Source: Cerrena zonata
Taxonomy: Eukaryota; Basidiomycota; Agaricomycetes; Polyporales; Cerrenaceae
Assembly: GCA_038087015.1 (NCBI GenBank)
Contig: JASBNA010000031.1
Span: 1-64,000 of the forward strand
DNA length: 64,000 bases
Reading direction: 5' to 3'
In this document: positions 1 through 10,692 of the stretch, piece by piece
How the letters are laid out: each line of letters opens with the position of its first letter
Position numbering within the stretch: the stretch's first letter is position 1
Program-made: the position numbers and the translations under genes
Notes under the pieces: model-generated
The model's input: only the letters and a program-made list of their open reading frames with translations
What the model was told of the DNA's origin: nothing
Databases searched by the model: none

Positions 1-510
1 CTCCTTCGCCATCTTTTCATAGACTCTTTTCTCCGCAATGCTCAGTTTTTCCCCACTCCTCTTCTCTGTCTTGTTCATGGTACTGAGCCAGAAACGATGA
101 GAGGCATCCTCAGTTCCCAGTGCGGCCACAACCTGGGGTCGGATAAGAGATTCCCAGTTCTTATGGTGAAACTCCTTCCGAGCCGTGACTCGAATAGGCT
201 TCGCGACCCGCTTTTTCTTGATCGACTTGTTCGATTTGTAGCGGAACCAAGCGTTCAAAGACTATCGTACTGAATTCAGGCAGGGGGTCACTTTAAATCG
301 AACAAGTGCGACACCTACTTGATTTATTGCATCAGCTTGATCGGTACCAAGCTCAAACTTTTCAGTGAGATCGTCCTGGGCAGTCTTGATCACTTTCTCG
401 CATTCACCAGCGCTATCCTCGGTGTACAATGCGTCGATGTACGTTTCAAGGTAGTCCTCCAGAAACTCGCTTTGGACTTGTGTGAAAGTATAGCGAGGTT
501 GCTTGGGCAT
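1..510 (-). CDS. Unrecognised basidiomycete protein, 3' end beyond the window
   Basis: Model: ATG at 510-508, exon 1 510-319, intron 318-262 (57 bp, GTAGGT...ATAG), exon 2 261 to beyond position 1. The 151 residues visible stay in one frame. The N-terminal part is acidic and helical in character (FLEDYLETYIDALYTED). Exon 2 begins SLNAWFRYKSNKSIKKKR, a tryptophan-containing helix followed by a basic patch, which recalls the recognition-helix layout of homeodomain-like folds but is not enough to assign one. It is divergent from the TET/JBP gene, with about 480 bp between the two start codons, so they may share a promoter region. The function is unknown and the product could be a DNA-binding accessory protein. 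I am fairly confident it is a real gene because frame, splice sites and ATG agree. Confidence 0.6.
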
Positions 511-988
511 GGTGATAGTGACTTGGAGAGAGGCGTTTCTACCTGAGAATGTAAGGGTAGAGGGCCCCCGGAGGGGCCCCAGGCGGTATATATGTCCCTG
601 ATCCGTTATCAAGACCCATCGACCATGGAGACGGGGATCACCCGAAAGCTACTTTGCTGCCTTCGCCTGAGGCCTAAGTCGCGGATAGAAAGTGTTGCTC
701 ATAAGAATTTGTCCCTATTTACTTTCAAAGGACACAATGTATCCTCAGGTATAGTCTCCTTTGCAGACCTCAAGAAAGTAAGACAGTCGTTACTTCCATT
801 ACCTTGGTGCGATCACTCTCGCCAATGTTCCAGCGTCTAAGTATTCCCGATGTGGTGTTGACAACAGCCGCCTACCGCTGAAGCCTGAGATCAATATGTA
901 CGCATGTGCTGGCAGACTGCCAGCACGAGATCTGTTGTAGGTGTTCTCCGAGTCCCATTCCTCCTTATTCCTCATTTCATTATTCTCA
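511..988. promoter_or_regulatory. Divergent intergenic/promoter region with GC-rich palindrome
   Basis: Non-coding stretch between two divergent genes. It contains a GC-rich near-palindrome around 561-582 (GGGCCCCCGGAGGGGCCCC core), next to a TATATAT run at about 585-592. No open frame here resembles a protein. The promoter role is inferred from position only. Confidence 0.35.
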
Positions 989-2309
989 ATGGATCTCAAC
1001 AACTATTCCCATACTATCGCAAAGTTTATGCATGAGCAATTTCGATACTGTCTGGCTAACACTACATCACACCCTGACGTCCCAAAAAAACCAACACCGC
1101 CTGTGTCTATGGGGGAGGAATTACTACGGGCTTGCCTGTCCGTTATCGAGATGTGCATCACAGCATTTTGCAACCCAAGTAAGGGCGACATTACGTCCTC
1201 CGAAAAATGCTAACAAGGGGGTTCATTATTTAGTATATGTCAATTGGGATTATGAGGAATATTGTGCCGAATGCCGCGGTGTAAAAGTGGCACGTGGCGA
1301 TAATTCTGCCAAAGAGGGTAAGCTCCGTGAGAAATGGGGACCGAAAACCCGAGGGACCATGAGGATTGATACTCCTAGAACGGTTGTAGATCGGAAAGGT
1401 ATCATAATGACCTGGATCCTGCCCGAAGTCATTCCTCAAAAATACCAAGTGCGTTGTGTTTCTTATATGTAAATATGCTATACTAATCTCGTGCGAAGGA
1501 GGAAGTGTATTTAGCCACAAAGTCACTTGAAGGGACTCTTGCATCAAATCTTCGGAGCGCTCGAGATAGCACGTCTTGGAGATCATCTCCTGGACTGTTC
1601 AACCCAGATTCAGACTATATCCGAAGCGGGTTTGCAAATCTCTCTCCTGCCTGGTATATGTCTGGCCGCTCAGTGAGATTTTCCCTCTCAGCATTGAACG
1701 CTAAATCTGAGCTCATTTTAGCACAAATCGGACGAACCTCGTACGACTCCTGTCTTAAGGCAATCAATAGGAAGACTATTCCTTCACACAGCACGTGACG
1801 CATTTGCAATTATGTCGGGCGTCTTGTTTATTGTACACCCAGAGCAGTATCAGATGGCCAGGGCTATACATATGAAGATGAGAGGAAGAGGTTGCTGTGC
1901 CGATGCTATCCGTAACTGGCCCTCTGTCCAATCAGCGCTTTCTATCATTTCCAACCGGGAGACTCCCTTTCATCGGGACGATCAAAGCAGAATGAGTTGG
2001 TATGATATACTTATGTCTATTGGGCCATATGATATACTTATGTCTATTGGGCCATATGATAAAGCACCATTTTATCTCTCTCCTATTGGGATCCGGGTCG
2101 ATAACCGTGCAGGAACAATCTGTGCATTTAGCGGTGCTGCCTTCCGGCACGGAGTTCGAAAATGTAGCCAGTCGCGCATATCCCTCGCTTGGTATCTCAG
2201 AGAAAATATCAGAGAGGGAGAAGCTGTTGAGCCGGCGAATGCGATGAGTCAGGCTGTGTACAGAGAGCATATTGGTAGCACCAGCCACAAAGTTTGCCTT
2301 TCGATGTAG
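989..2309 (+). CDS. TET/JBP-family 2-oxoglutarate/Fe(II) dioxygenase (5-methylcytosine oxidase type)
   Basis: Model: exons 989-1178, 1234-1448, 1499-1672 and 1722-2309; introns are 49-55 bp and all phases agree, giving 388 residues. The C-terminal double-stranded beta-helix core carries the metal triad: PFHRD (His277, Asp279) and FRHGV (His336). Arg345, in SQSRISLAWY, is the likely 2-oxoglutarate ligand. These blocks match the basidiomycete TET/JBP family, whose members oxidise 5-methylcytosine or related modified bases in DNA. Some members are found beside KDZ transposases, as here, where the transposase ATG is 62 bp after this stop codon. An exact 27-bp in-frame duplication (2001-2054) repeats YDILMSIGP between the HxD motif and the distal His. 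The start was chosen as the first ATG in frame with exon 1; an upstream non-coding exon or longer N-terminus is possible. The frame is intact, but activity is untested given the duplication. Confidence 0.82.
2001..2054 (+). repeat. Perfect 27-bp tandem duplication inside the TET/JBP gene
   Basis: The 27-bp unit at 2001-2027 is repeated without a mismatch at 2028-2054. It keeps the reading frame and duplicates nine residues (YDILMSIGP) in the catalytic domain. Perfect identity suggests a recent event. Confidence 0.95.
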
Positions 2310-2371
2310 ACTACGTACCTGGAACTTGTACTCTACGGTACTACATTGGGTCCTTGTAAACTCTCTTTATC

Positions 2372-5300
2372 ATGCCGCGTGAAAAACGGAATAGAGAACT
2401 TGTCCTGGAGGATGCCCTGAATAATACTTATTTCGATCCCGGTCCTCGCAGCAGAAAATCAAAGAAAACCTGATACACCAAGGTTCCAGTCCCGGGCCCA
2501 GCGCATTCTCCTCGCCGACCAACCCTCAATGTTAATGAGTCCAACACTCTGTTAAACTCATTGCAGCATCCTCCCGATACGTCAGCGCCTGATATATCGG
2601 ATGCAGTACATCATGCTGTTGGAAGTCTACCAGTGAAAGGAAAGGTAACGCACAGGTTCATTTCACAATTGTACTCTATATTGATTGATGTGTTCCAGTC
2701 ACCAAATGATTACATGCGAGAATACGTCGAGTCTAGGCAAGACATCCTATATGACATTGTCGCAAGAGATGCACCACCCTCCGTTCAGAAATGTCTTTCT
2801 TGCCATTCGATTAATCCCGCGAGGTCGATGCAGTGGAGGTGTCACAGTTGCTTCAGAGAACCAGTATTTTGCACTATCTGTCTCTGCGACTCTCATCAAT
2901 GACAACCATTTCATCGTATATCGTGCTGGAATGAAAACTATTTTTATCCCTCAACTCTGCACGATGCGGGCCTTACCCTCAATCTCGGACACGGTGGATC
3001 ATTGTGTCCAGAATATGGATCGCGTCACCAAGGACTACCTGAGCGGACCCACCGCCCCTCCCAAGACATTGAGAATACTCATCACTCGCCCGATATCAAT
3101 GGAAATACCTCGCCCGAAGGTCCACCCATCAGTCGTACCATACCGATGGTCGATGGCACCCCAATATCAATTCCAACCCCAGAGCCAATCCCATCCAGAT
3201 TTTGGGAATACGAAGATTCCAATTTGTATGAAACCTCCCCTTTGCAGCTTCCCCCTTCTCTCCCTGTGCAACCGTTGTCACAGACGCCTCCTGTTCCTCC
3301 ATTACAGCAATCCAGTCGATCAACCACCCCACCGGTTTCATCTCCACCGCCTCCAAGATCATCGCCCGAACCCATCTTTCATCAAGTGCGTCCGACTCGC
3401 TATCGGATTCGGAGTCGGCTCGTCGAAATTGTCACAGACGAGGATCCTTTCTATCAAGGATCGAGCGAGGACGAGGGAGAAGAACCTGCTCCTGTTCAAA
3501 ATACAAGTATCGCACTGAAGTCACAGCGTACCGACCAATCATATGACAAATTTCAATGTCCTCTTATGACTATCGTCGATATGACAGGCGTTCACAAACT
3601 GAGAGTCAGATTTTGTCGGTGTCATTCTCTCACAACCAATCCCTTACATAAACAACTTCAATTGATGGGTCTCTTTCCTGCATCTCGGAAAAAGACACGG
3701 ACAGCGTTTACCTTTGGTCTTCTTGAGCACTTTGACATCTCCAATTTGGAGGGCAAGGTCTCCGCGTATACATACTATAACTGTCTTATTCGCTTGACCT
3801 CCAACGTCTTTCCGAAGACAGTTCCAAATAGGTATCGGGAACTGATGAGAGCATCTCGTCAATGGAGAGATTTAATGTTGCGACGCCGTGCAGGGCATCC
3901 CTTTGTTATCCCAGACGCTGAAATATCGCCCGGTGGCCTTGCCCTATTCTGTCCGACATGTCCCCAACCGGGTGTCAATTTACCGGAGAACTGGAAAGAT
4001 GACCCGAAACAGTAAGACAATGTTTTCCGTCTTTGTTGCTAGTCTGACACTTAAATAAGGTGGAAATATATGCCCACATTACTTGCCGATGGCAACTTCA
4101 AGCAAGACCACCTCGCCATGAAAAATGGTTTTGATGATGTCGCTCTGAACGATGGCCTGGCATACATGGTCTCCCGAAAGCGTTTTGATGCCTATATTAC
4201 AGAGGCTCCTATAGTAAAGGCCCTGGTAAGATTATCACTGAGTCCAGTCCCTCCTTCAACGATGTTAACTCGATCCTAGTCATCAACATGCCACGAGCAT
4301 CGTGCTGTCAGCCAACAAAACCACACGCAGGCACATTTGGACGTCACTGGAATAGGGGCAATTGCATGTGGTAGACATGGTTGTTTCTACCCTAACAGCA
4401 TTGTGAATTTTCGAAAAGGAGAGGGGTAAGGCTATTCCAAAACTTTTGTTGTATTTGGACTAAGATGCGTATATATCCAGCCAACGTTATATGGATTATG
4501 CCTTTGTCAACGCCATAAATTACATCGCTGGCCTTAGTATGGTCATGATGATCTATGATATCATGTGCCAGTACTTCCTCAACTTCAAAAGACGGGTATC
4601 TAGCGTTAGCAACTATCTATCACTGCCTCCTAACATCGAAATCAAGAAGGCTATCGGCCTCTTTCACGTCCATGGCCATGTGAAGCAATGTTTTGCAAGG
4701 TATGCTCCGACATTTATTAGAGGAGCTGGAATGCTGGTGGGCGAGATCATCGAAACCCTCTGGAATCCCTTGAATCATACCGCAAGTAGTGCGCGAGCAA
4801 TGTCATGGCACCATAGGCAGGAGTACATTGACACACATGTCGGCGATTCCAACTGGAAGAAATTGATCAATATGGGTACGTTCCTATATATTTTGTTATC
4901 ATCAGCCATCTCAGAGCTAGTGCAGTACCCACGTTATTCAAGAATTGGGAATTAGCCGTCAAACAAGTACACGCATCGACGGCATATTTTGAGGCGCTTT
5001 GCGAGACCGTCGGCCCAGAGAATACTCGAAGATGGACTGAGCTCGAAGAAAAGCTACAAGTCGAGCGTGAGAACGATATCTCGGTCATGGACAACTTTGA
5101 TATCTCGGATGAGAAAGGTATGTTGTACGATTCTCGGATACTTTGACCAATATTCAGTGCATCGCAGAGCTCGGAAAGGCAGCCACTGCAGGCCTGTGGA
5201 TTCGAAAGGAAATTGACCCCATGAACAGAATACTTCCAGGTTCAGCAAAGTGGATATCGTCGGGTATACAGATCTCTGAAGAACAGTAGGCAGCATTCAT

Positions 5301-6424
5301 ATATTTTTAATGAAAATATTAATATTTCCCCAAGAATGGAACTCGCCATGGACATTCGCAAGTCGGGCAGCCGTCCTTCGCCCGACCGCCAGTCCGCGAT
5401 ACATGACAAGCGTGTTAAGCTTCAGAAGCGCATTGATGAATTTCATAGGAGTTCAAACATATATCTCCCGCCTGCTAACGACGACTCTATCATACCCATA
5501 GACCCCCGCGAAGACTCTGACTGGGAGCTTGATGATGAAGGAGAGCTTGTCGTTCCAGGAAGCTACCCAGAGGATGTTGAGTTGGATCCAGGCATTGTCG
5601 ATTTGCCCAACAGCTCCCTTCCGGCTGAAAAACAGACGCTCCTCCTTCCCTCCGCTTTCGGGCGGGGGGAATGCGCTGGACGTTTAAAGGATATCGCAAA
5701 AGTAGAGCTTGCAATCAGGACAGGACAGGCCAACGATACTTTACACGCTCTACGCCTTGCGATTGGACAAAAATCATTTGTATTTCGAAATAAGGTTCGC
5801 AAAGGACATACGAATCCCAACTCTGGCTACCATGACCGTCTAAGAAGCTATGCGGAGGTGCAGACGATCGGAGGAACAATTGATTACCTTGCAAAGGTGT
5901 ATATGTCTGCACACAAGGCTATGATATCCCTCAATGCATCCGATGAGACAATGTCAAAATATCAAGTATTACACAAATCGGATGTCGGAGCGAACACCGC
6001 GATTGTCGATTTTAACGCAGCCGGACAGCGGAATGCAACGCTGTCCTGGATATGGCAACGTCACCACTCAGCCACAGAGGACCCAGTCTGGATACAGGAA
6101 TGTACGTTTCTCATTCCTGCTACTTACCATCAGCTGTATATTGAACTCCCGAATATAGTGTATCGGGTCAACTGGCTTCGGGCGAAGTGTCGAAAAGATC
6201 GGTGGGATGAAGAATTGGAATTGATAAAATCGGAGCTGCATTGGACAAAGCTCTATTATCAACGCAAATCATCCCAATGGAATGGGTATGCGCATGCTAC
6301 TGACGACGCTATCGCCGCCCACAGGCATTATGCACTGAGACAAGCAAACACCTGGAGCCTGCTGGAAAGCCAAGCAAACAACGCACTAGAGATAGTATCC
6401 CCTTCGTCCCTCAACATACTCTAG
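2372..6424 (+). pseudogene. KDZ transposase with CxC2 cysteine cluster, two in-frame TGA codons
   Basis: Eight exons: 2372-4011, 4060-4225, 4280-4425, 4481-4875, 4926-5117, 5168-5285, 5335-6101 and 6159-6424. The summed length is 1230 codons in a consistent frame. KDZ (Kyakuja-Dileera-Zisupton) transposases move DNA elements by cut-and-paste using an RNase H fold. Visible hallmarks are the CxC2-like cluster at about 2790-2900 (CLSC...WRCHSC...CTICLCDSH), the first catalytic Asp in DGNFKQDH (4088), the second in YDIMCQY (4557), the FHVHGH block (about 4660) and the glutamates in GEIIETLW (4743, 4752). Exon 1 is broken by TGA at 2471-2473 and at 2900-2902, the second right after the CxC2 cluster; family-like sequence resumes beyond each. 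Everything from exon 2 to the terminal TAG at 6422-6424 is intact. It is either a young pseudogene or uses an unseen splice form; I found no convincing intron that removes the second TGA. Confidence 0.85.
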
Positions 6425-6781
6425 TTAGTTGCACTCTGTACTTTTTTGTTATGCTAGTAAGAATTTTGCTTTCACTTTTTACTCTGTACATCGCTCGATG
6501 TTTCGCTTGTTATGCCAGATTGCATCGGTCGGATCAAGAATATATGTATTTCGAGCTTGACATAGTCCTGCTATCTTATAGAAAATTAATCCTGGAAAAT
6601 GGACTTTCAGGACAAAACAGTCGGGTATCAGGGTAAAGAAATTGACATGGACCCGTGGCAGCGATCTTATTCGCCCGAGAGGCTCCAGTCGCCCGAGAAG
6701 TTCCAGGCGCCCGAAACTAAAAAGGTGACGTGGAGCATGAGGGATACGTAGTCTTGAAGAATCACACGCTATCACGATCAG
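6425..6781. other. Intergenic spacer with short direct repeats
   Basis: No gene seen. At about 6671-6720 there are three copies of an 18-bp motif beginning CGCCCGA (CGCCCGAGAGGCTCCAGT type), the last one truncated. They may be subterminal or transposase-binding repeats, but nothing proves it. Confidence 0.35.
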
Positions 6782-7474
6782 ATGTCGATCGTATCATCTT
6801 GCTTCAATACCACCATGTCAAGCCCACTGTCATCAGTGGATGATATAATAGTACCAGAGACGGCGGAGCGCATCTGTCTTGCCCGATTTGCGTATCGTCT
6901 TTGGAGACTTGATACTGCGGCACGCTCCTTCCCCTATCACTTGGAAAACGAGAAATTGTTCGAGATGACGTTGCGTTGGGAGATTGGCCTTGTTTTGGAA
7001 CTGGTATGTTTTTAACGTGAGTGTTGTATTCTTTACTAATCCTACTCGCAGGAGGATTTTCGTTATGTCATGGCGGACGCATGCATGCTGGGTTTGATGA
7101 CCACCGAGCTCAGCAAGGAAATAGCCAAAAGGCTAGCCTGGGTGGATATCCTCTCCACGTTTCCGCCTGTCATTCGCTGGAATAAAATCCCTCGGGGTAA
7201 AGATGACTCACCACCGCCTGTCCCTTGCCTGCCATGGATGTTTGGTTATGCTTCGAACTATCTTTCCACCCTTCTGCATTGGTGGGAAGAGCCCGAAACG
7301 GATGTGGGGAAGCCAGCATGGTGGTTTCAGCCGGTTAAGGAGGTGCGTATAAGTGATTATCTTCCTCATTTTTGCGCTTACACCTCTGAAAGAAATGGCT
7401 GTATGCAGTGCGAGTACCGCGAGACCTTCTCGGGCGGTATGTTGGTGCGATCTCGGATTCGGCAGAGGTCTTGA
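6782..7474 (+). CDS. Unrecognised protein next to KDZ element
   Basis: Model: exon 1 6782-7003 (ATG), intron 7004-7051 (GTATGT...CGCAG), exon 2 7052-7342, probable intron 7343-7408 (66 bp, in frame and without stops, so retention is also possible), exon 3 7409-7474. The spliced product is 192 residues. It is rich in tryptophan (WRLD, RWNK, WMFGY, WWEEPE, AWWF) and has acidic patches; I see no signal peptide, membrane segment or known catalytic motif. It follows the KDZ gene on the same strand after about 360 bp, so it could be cargo of the element or an unrelated host gene. The function is unknown. Confidence that it is coding comes from the long open frame crossing a good intron. Confidence 0.55.
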
Positions 7475-7778
7475 GTAGGGCGAGGGTAATTCTTGCTCAT
7501 GTAGTCGCTGGTGAATCCGTTGATGTAGAGGCTCTTAACTTCTAAGGCATCATAGTAAATGTCCTAAGGATTAGATGTTAATATGCGGATAATGCAAACA
7601 GGTGTAGAGCTGGCTGGAGCACATCGATCTAGATTTGGATATCCAATCTTGTTGTCCGACTTTTGTGCATTTTCAACCCTTGCTGTGAATTCCTTGAAAT
7701 AAGGTCGGACAAGTAGAGAATACAGGACAAGAAATACTAATTACAAACAGGAAATGTGTACCAAGCTTGTTTCGCTAA
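7475..7778. other. Convergent intergenic spacer
   Basis: Space between two convergent genes. No coding potential, repeat or RNA gene recognised. Confidence 0.4.
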
Positions 7779-8836
7779 TCAGAGTTGCTTTGATGACCTC
7801 AGTCGATATTCCAGTTGGTTCCCTACTGACGACCCAGGGCCCCTCTCTTGCAGCACCTCTTCCACTTCTCTGAAGCCCGAAGTCTGCCCCTGTTGGAGAA
7901 GATGTTCAATCTTAGCAATACTCTCCACCTTTGCTCGCTGCGACACTTCAATATGCATCTGTTGGAGCTCTAGCTCATGGAGTTCTCGATATTGTTGCTC
8001 GAGTCGCTTCTCGAGATCTTTTCGTTGGTAGGATCCACTGGGGAGAGGTATGTCAAGATAGTCTGGTATAGCATCGGACGTGGGGATTGTTTCATGCAGT
8101 CTGGATCTAGAAAGAGATTGTTGCTCTAAAACCCATTCTTTTGTACGTAGCTCGTCCCACTCAGGGGAGTTCGAACTAGCCTTTGGAGATCCTGCAAAGC
8201 TTAATGTCAGTTTCTGAGTAATGTCATTACAATGAGAAGCGAGCGTACTTGGTACAGTCGTCTTAAATTTTGGGACCTCCACTACCATCGTCATCCTCTT
8301 CGCCGAGGCTGGCACAGTGACTTGCTTCGATGGAGATGGGGCTTTCGTAGGTAAAGTATCTTCGTCCTCCTTTATTCCTGTTTGCTGTCGAGCTCGCTTT
8401 CGCGTTAAAGGGCCAGTATAGGGTAAGCCGAGTTGAAAGTTTCCGGCCGACTTTCGTCTGCGAGGTCCCCGAGCCGAACTATCCACTGGTGACAAGACGC
8501 CAGCAAACGATCTCCAATCCTCGCTCCAGTTTGTTGATACATATTTCTGCAACAGTTCTACACCGCCATCTACATCCTTGTATGTTCCTTTCCTGCGCAT
8601 TTCCGTAAGGTTTTGGTCGGTCTATTGGGCAAGATAGATAATCATCCCTAAACTGATAAATGTTTGTATCATGAAAAACACACCAGTATTGGGAGAACAC
8701 GCTCAAACCATTGTTGTGTCTCCAACGATCCCGACCGGTGGAGATCCAACATTGTGTTGGCCCAGTGAGTAAACGACGATTTCCAACTACCTTGATATTT
8801 GGGTGCATCAGCTTGAGGCTCTTGTTGCGACTCCAT
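7779..8836 (-). CDS. Unrecognised protein with C-terminal coiled coil
   Basis: Model: ATG at 8836-8834, exon 1 8836-8684, intron 8683-8622 (62 bp, GTGTGT...AATAG), exon 2 8621-7779. A further 57-bp in-frame intron (8248-8192, GTACGC...TGCAG) is likely, giving about 312 residues. The N-terminal third has regularly spaced tryptophans (SWKSSF, THWANTM, QQWFERV, STNWSEDW). The middle is basic and probably disordered (RRRKSAG, TRKRARQQ). The C-terminal part is a strong heptad-like coiled coil (EKRLEQQYRELHELELQQMHIE). Such a layout fits a DNA-binding or scaffold protein, but no family is recognised. It is convergent with the 6782-7474 gene and lies between KDZ and the J-domain gene. Confidence 0.55.
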
Positions 8837-9438
8837 CAGGAGAAATCAGAAGCAGAGAGACAGACGTGCGATCTCATTGCAATTGAACCATGGTGATCAC
8901 TCCCGGCCTGCCCTGAGCTTAGGCACTCGGATGCAATGTTCATCGAGATACCTAATATATCCCGATCTCTCGTCTTATCTCATGCGAACGGACATCAGCG
9001 GCGTCACCCGCAATTGCATCATCAATTTGCTTCCGAGTGGCGTACAATGCGGCCGTCGCTGGATACCTACCCTGAATCTGATCAGATCTCGTTAATGAGG
9101 CCTAGACACCTGTGCCAAGTGGCATTGTATTTGAAACTTTGCCCGGTCTCGACTTTGATTCAGTCGGCCGACCACGAGAAATTCCAGCAGCATCATCCAA
9201 TGCACGCTGTTTCGTGCAACCTCATACAATAGTAATGATTAATCTTTGTCGAAAAGTCATGTATCGGGTGCAGTAGGTGTACAATATGCTGCTATCTAGC
9301 AGCAGTACGATGTATACAACTTGTTGGCATTTGGAGATCTAAAGACACACTTGAGGTTAACGCATATTTTATCCAATAGATTGGATGGTCAGTCACTAGC
9401 CTGTAGTCATCATATTTATAACGCTTGTTATTGCTCCT
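8837..9438. other. Intergenic region, no gene seen
   Basis: Short open frames here have no recognisable motif and no supporting splice pattern. It is presumably the 5' flank of the coiled-coil gene and the 3' flank of the J-domain gene, both on the minus strand. Confidence 0.4.
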
Positions 9439-10093
9439 TTAGTTGGCGGTCCGGTAACACTCACAACAGTCGACATGACTGTCAATGTGAGCGATGTGTC
9501 TATCACACCGCTTACATTTAGGACAGGCCGTACACATGTGGGTGTGGTTATAGTGGCAGAGAGAGCGATAGAAGCAGAATGAACACTCTTCACCACGTCG
9601 ACCTTCCTTTGGAGGGCAAGGGCATTCCACCGAGTTGTCTTCAATGTCCCTTCGATTGAATGATCGGCCGAATGTCTTCAAGTCGTAGAAGTAACGCGCT
9701 TCCTATCATTTCTTCTTATCAGAAGGACATATTTCTAGTCCTAGTCGTACATACCTTGTTCCCCAGAGTCTCATGGGCATGGCTGTATGACGAAACACTT
9801 AGAGTATATGTTTGTATTTGTGAAGGAAAACGACTCACTCTATTAATCGGACCATCGTATCGGTACATCCACGATCAGGGTGATGCTGTAGTCTCTATAA
9901 TTGATCTTGTATTATAGGAAGATATGAAGCCACTTACTTTGGAAACAGCATCTTTCCAAGCTGCTTCAATCATCCGGTCGCTGAAGGAAGGCTCCGCCTG
10001 CAGCTACAGAGATATCAGCGATAGACCTTCTAGTTATTGGGTGAGTTGTAATGATACCAATTCGTAGTAGTTTTTTTCTTCAGCGTTGGCCAT
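9439..10093 (-). CDS. Short J-domain (DnaJ/HSP40-type) protein with cysteine-rich tail
   Basis: Five exons: 10093-10058, 10003-9938, 9894-9839, 9782-9755 and 9702-9439; introns are 43-57 bp with good GT/AG ends, and the product is 149 residues. Residues about 7-70 form a J domain: NYYELLQAE, a helix ending AAWKDAVSKRLQHHPDRG with the invariant HPD motif that stimulates HSP70 ATPase, then HAHETLGNKEARYFYD, the classical end of the domain. The remaining 60 residues hold about 14 cysteines plus several histidines (CPC, CSFC, CHYNHTH, CTACPKCKRC, CCEC), probably binding two or more zinc ions. This tail is not the CSL zinc finger of DPH4 nor the four CxxCxGxG repeats of type I DnaJ. Role inferred: an HSP70 co-chaperone with a zinc-binding client or nucleic-acid module. 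The ATG starts exon 1 just upstream of the J domain. Confidence 0.72.
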
Positions 10094-10692
10094 GTCTATG
10101 AGGAAAGAGGAATGGGTGAAGGTAAGGGGAAAGAGCAGCTGCGCATACGAGAGTTTGAACCCTGAGTTTGAACCGCTAATAAATCGATTGGCGGAGATCA
10201 TGATCGGGCGAACGAGTTCGAGGGTCTCGGGAGCATCATACAAGGCTGTAATTCATACCAACCATTGATAGGTATATTGGTCGTCGAAGTGAGTCATGCG
10301 AGCGAAGTAATTGGAAATAATGTCGTTATATGCAGCCAAATCAGGATTACTTGAAGACAGTCTCCTGACTGAACGAAACCTTCTCCACCACCCCGACTAG
10401 ACTATGCCCAATGCTTGCTCTTAGCCCTTACGTGTGCCTCCTAGTAGTCCGAGTCCCGAGATCGGATCCAAGCCGGCTGTTGCAGAAGTGGTGGACTACG
10501 CTCACTAAAACCCTAAGTTTTGACGTATTTAGTGTACGTATGGTTACTACTGAGTTTCTACCGATTGTCTTGCCAGGTTGTCCGATTCGCGTCGGATGTC
10601 CTCCAGTCTGAAATCTCCACCCGACCGAGTAGTCATATTATCGCCCGAACTAGGCCCCAAGACAGATGCTTTCTGAGATTCATCTCATATAT
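10094..10692. other. Intergenic region leading into minisatellite
   Basis: Non-coding. The second half carries scattered CCGA(C/T) motifs similar to those in the adjacent minisatellite, so it may be a diverged edge of the array. Confidence 0.35.

Noticed and set aside
906..1472. A 188-codon plus-strand frame beginning upstream of the TET/JBP ATG
   Set aside because: It reads through intron 1 in a different frame from exon 1. Only its part after 1234 is coding, and it is absorbed into the TET/JBP model.
3082..3375. Minus-strand glycine-rich frame
   Set aside because: Antisense shadow of the proline-rich segment of KDZ exon 1.
2685..3518. A 277-codon plus-strand frame inside KDZ
   Set aside because: It overlaps the true KDZ frame in another phase and lacks domain-like sequence.
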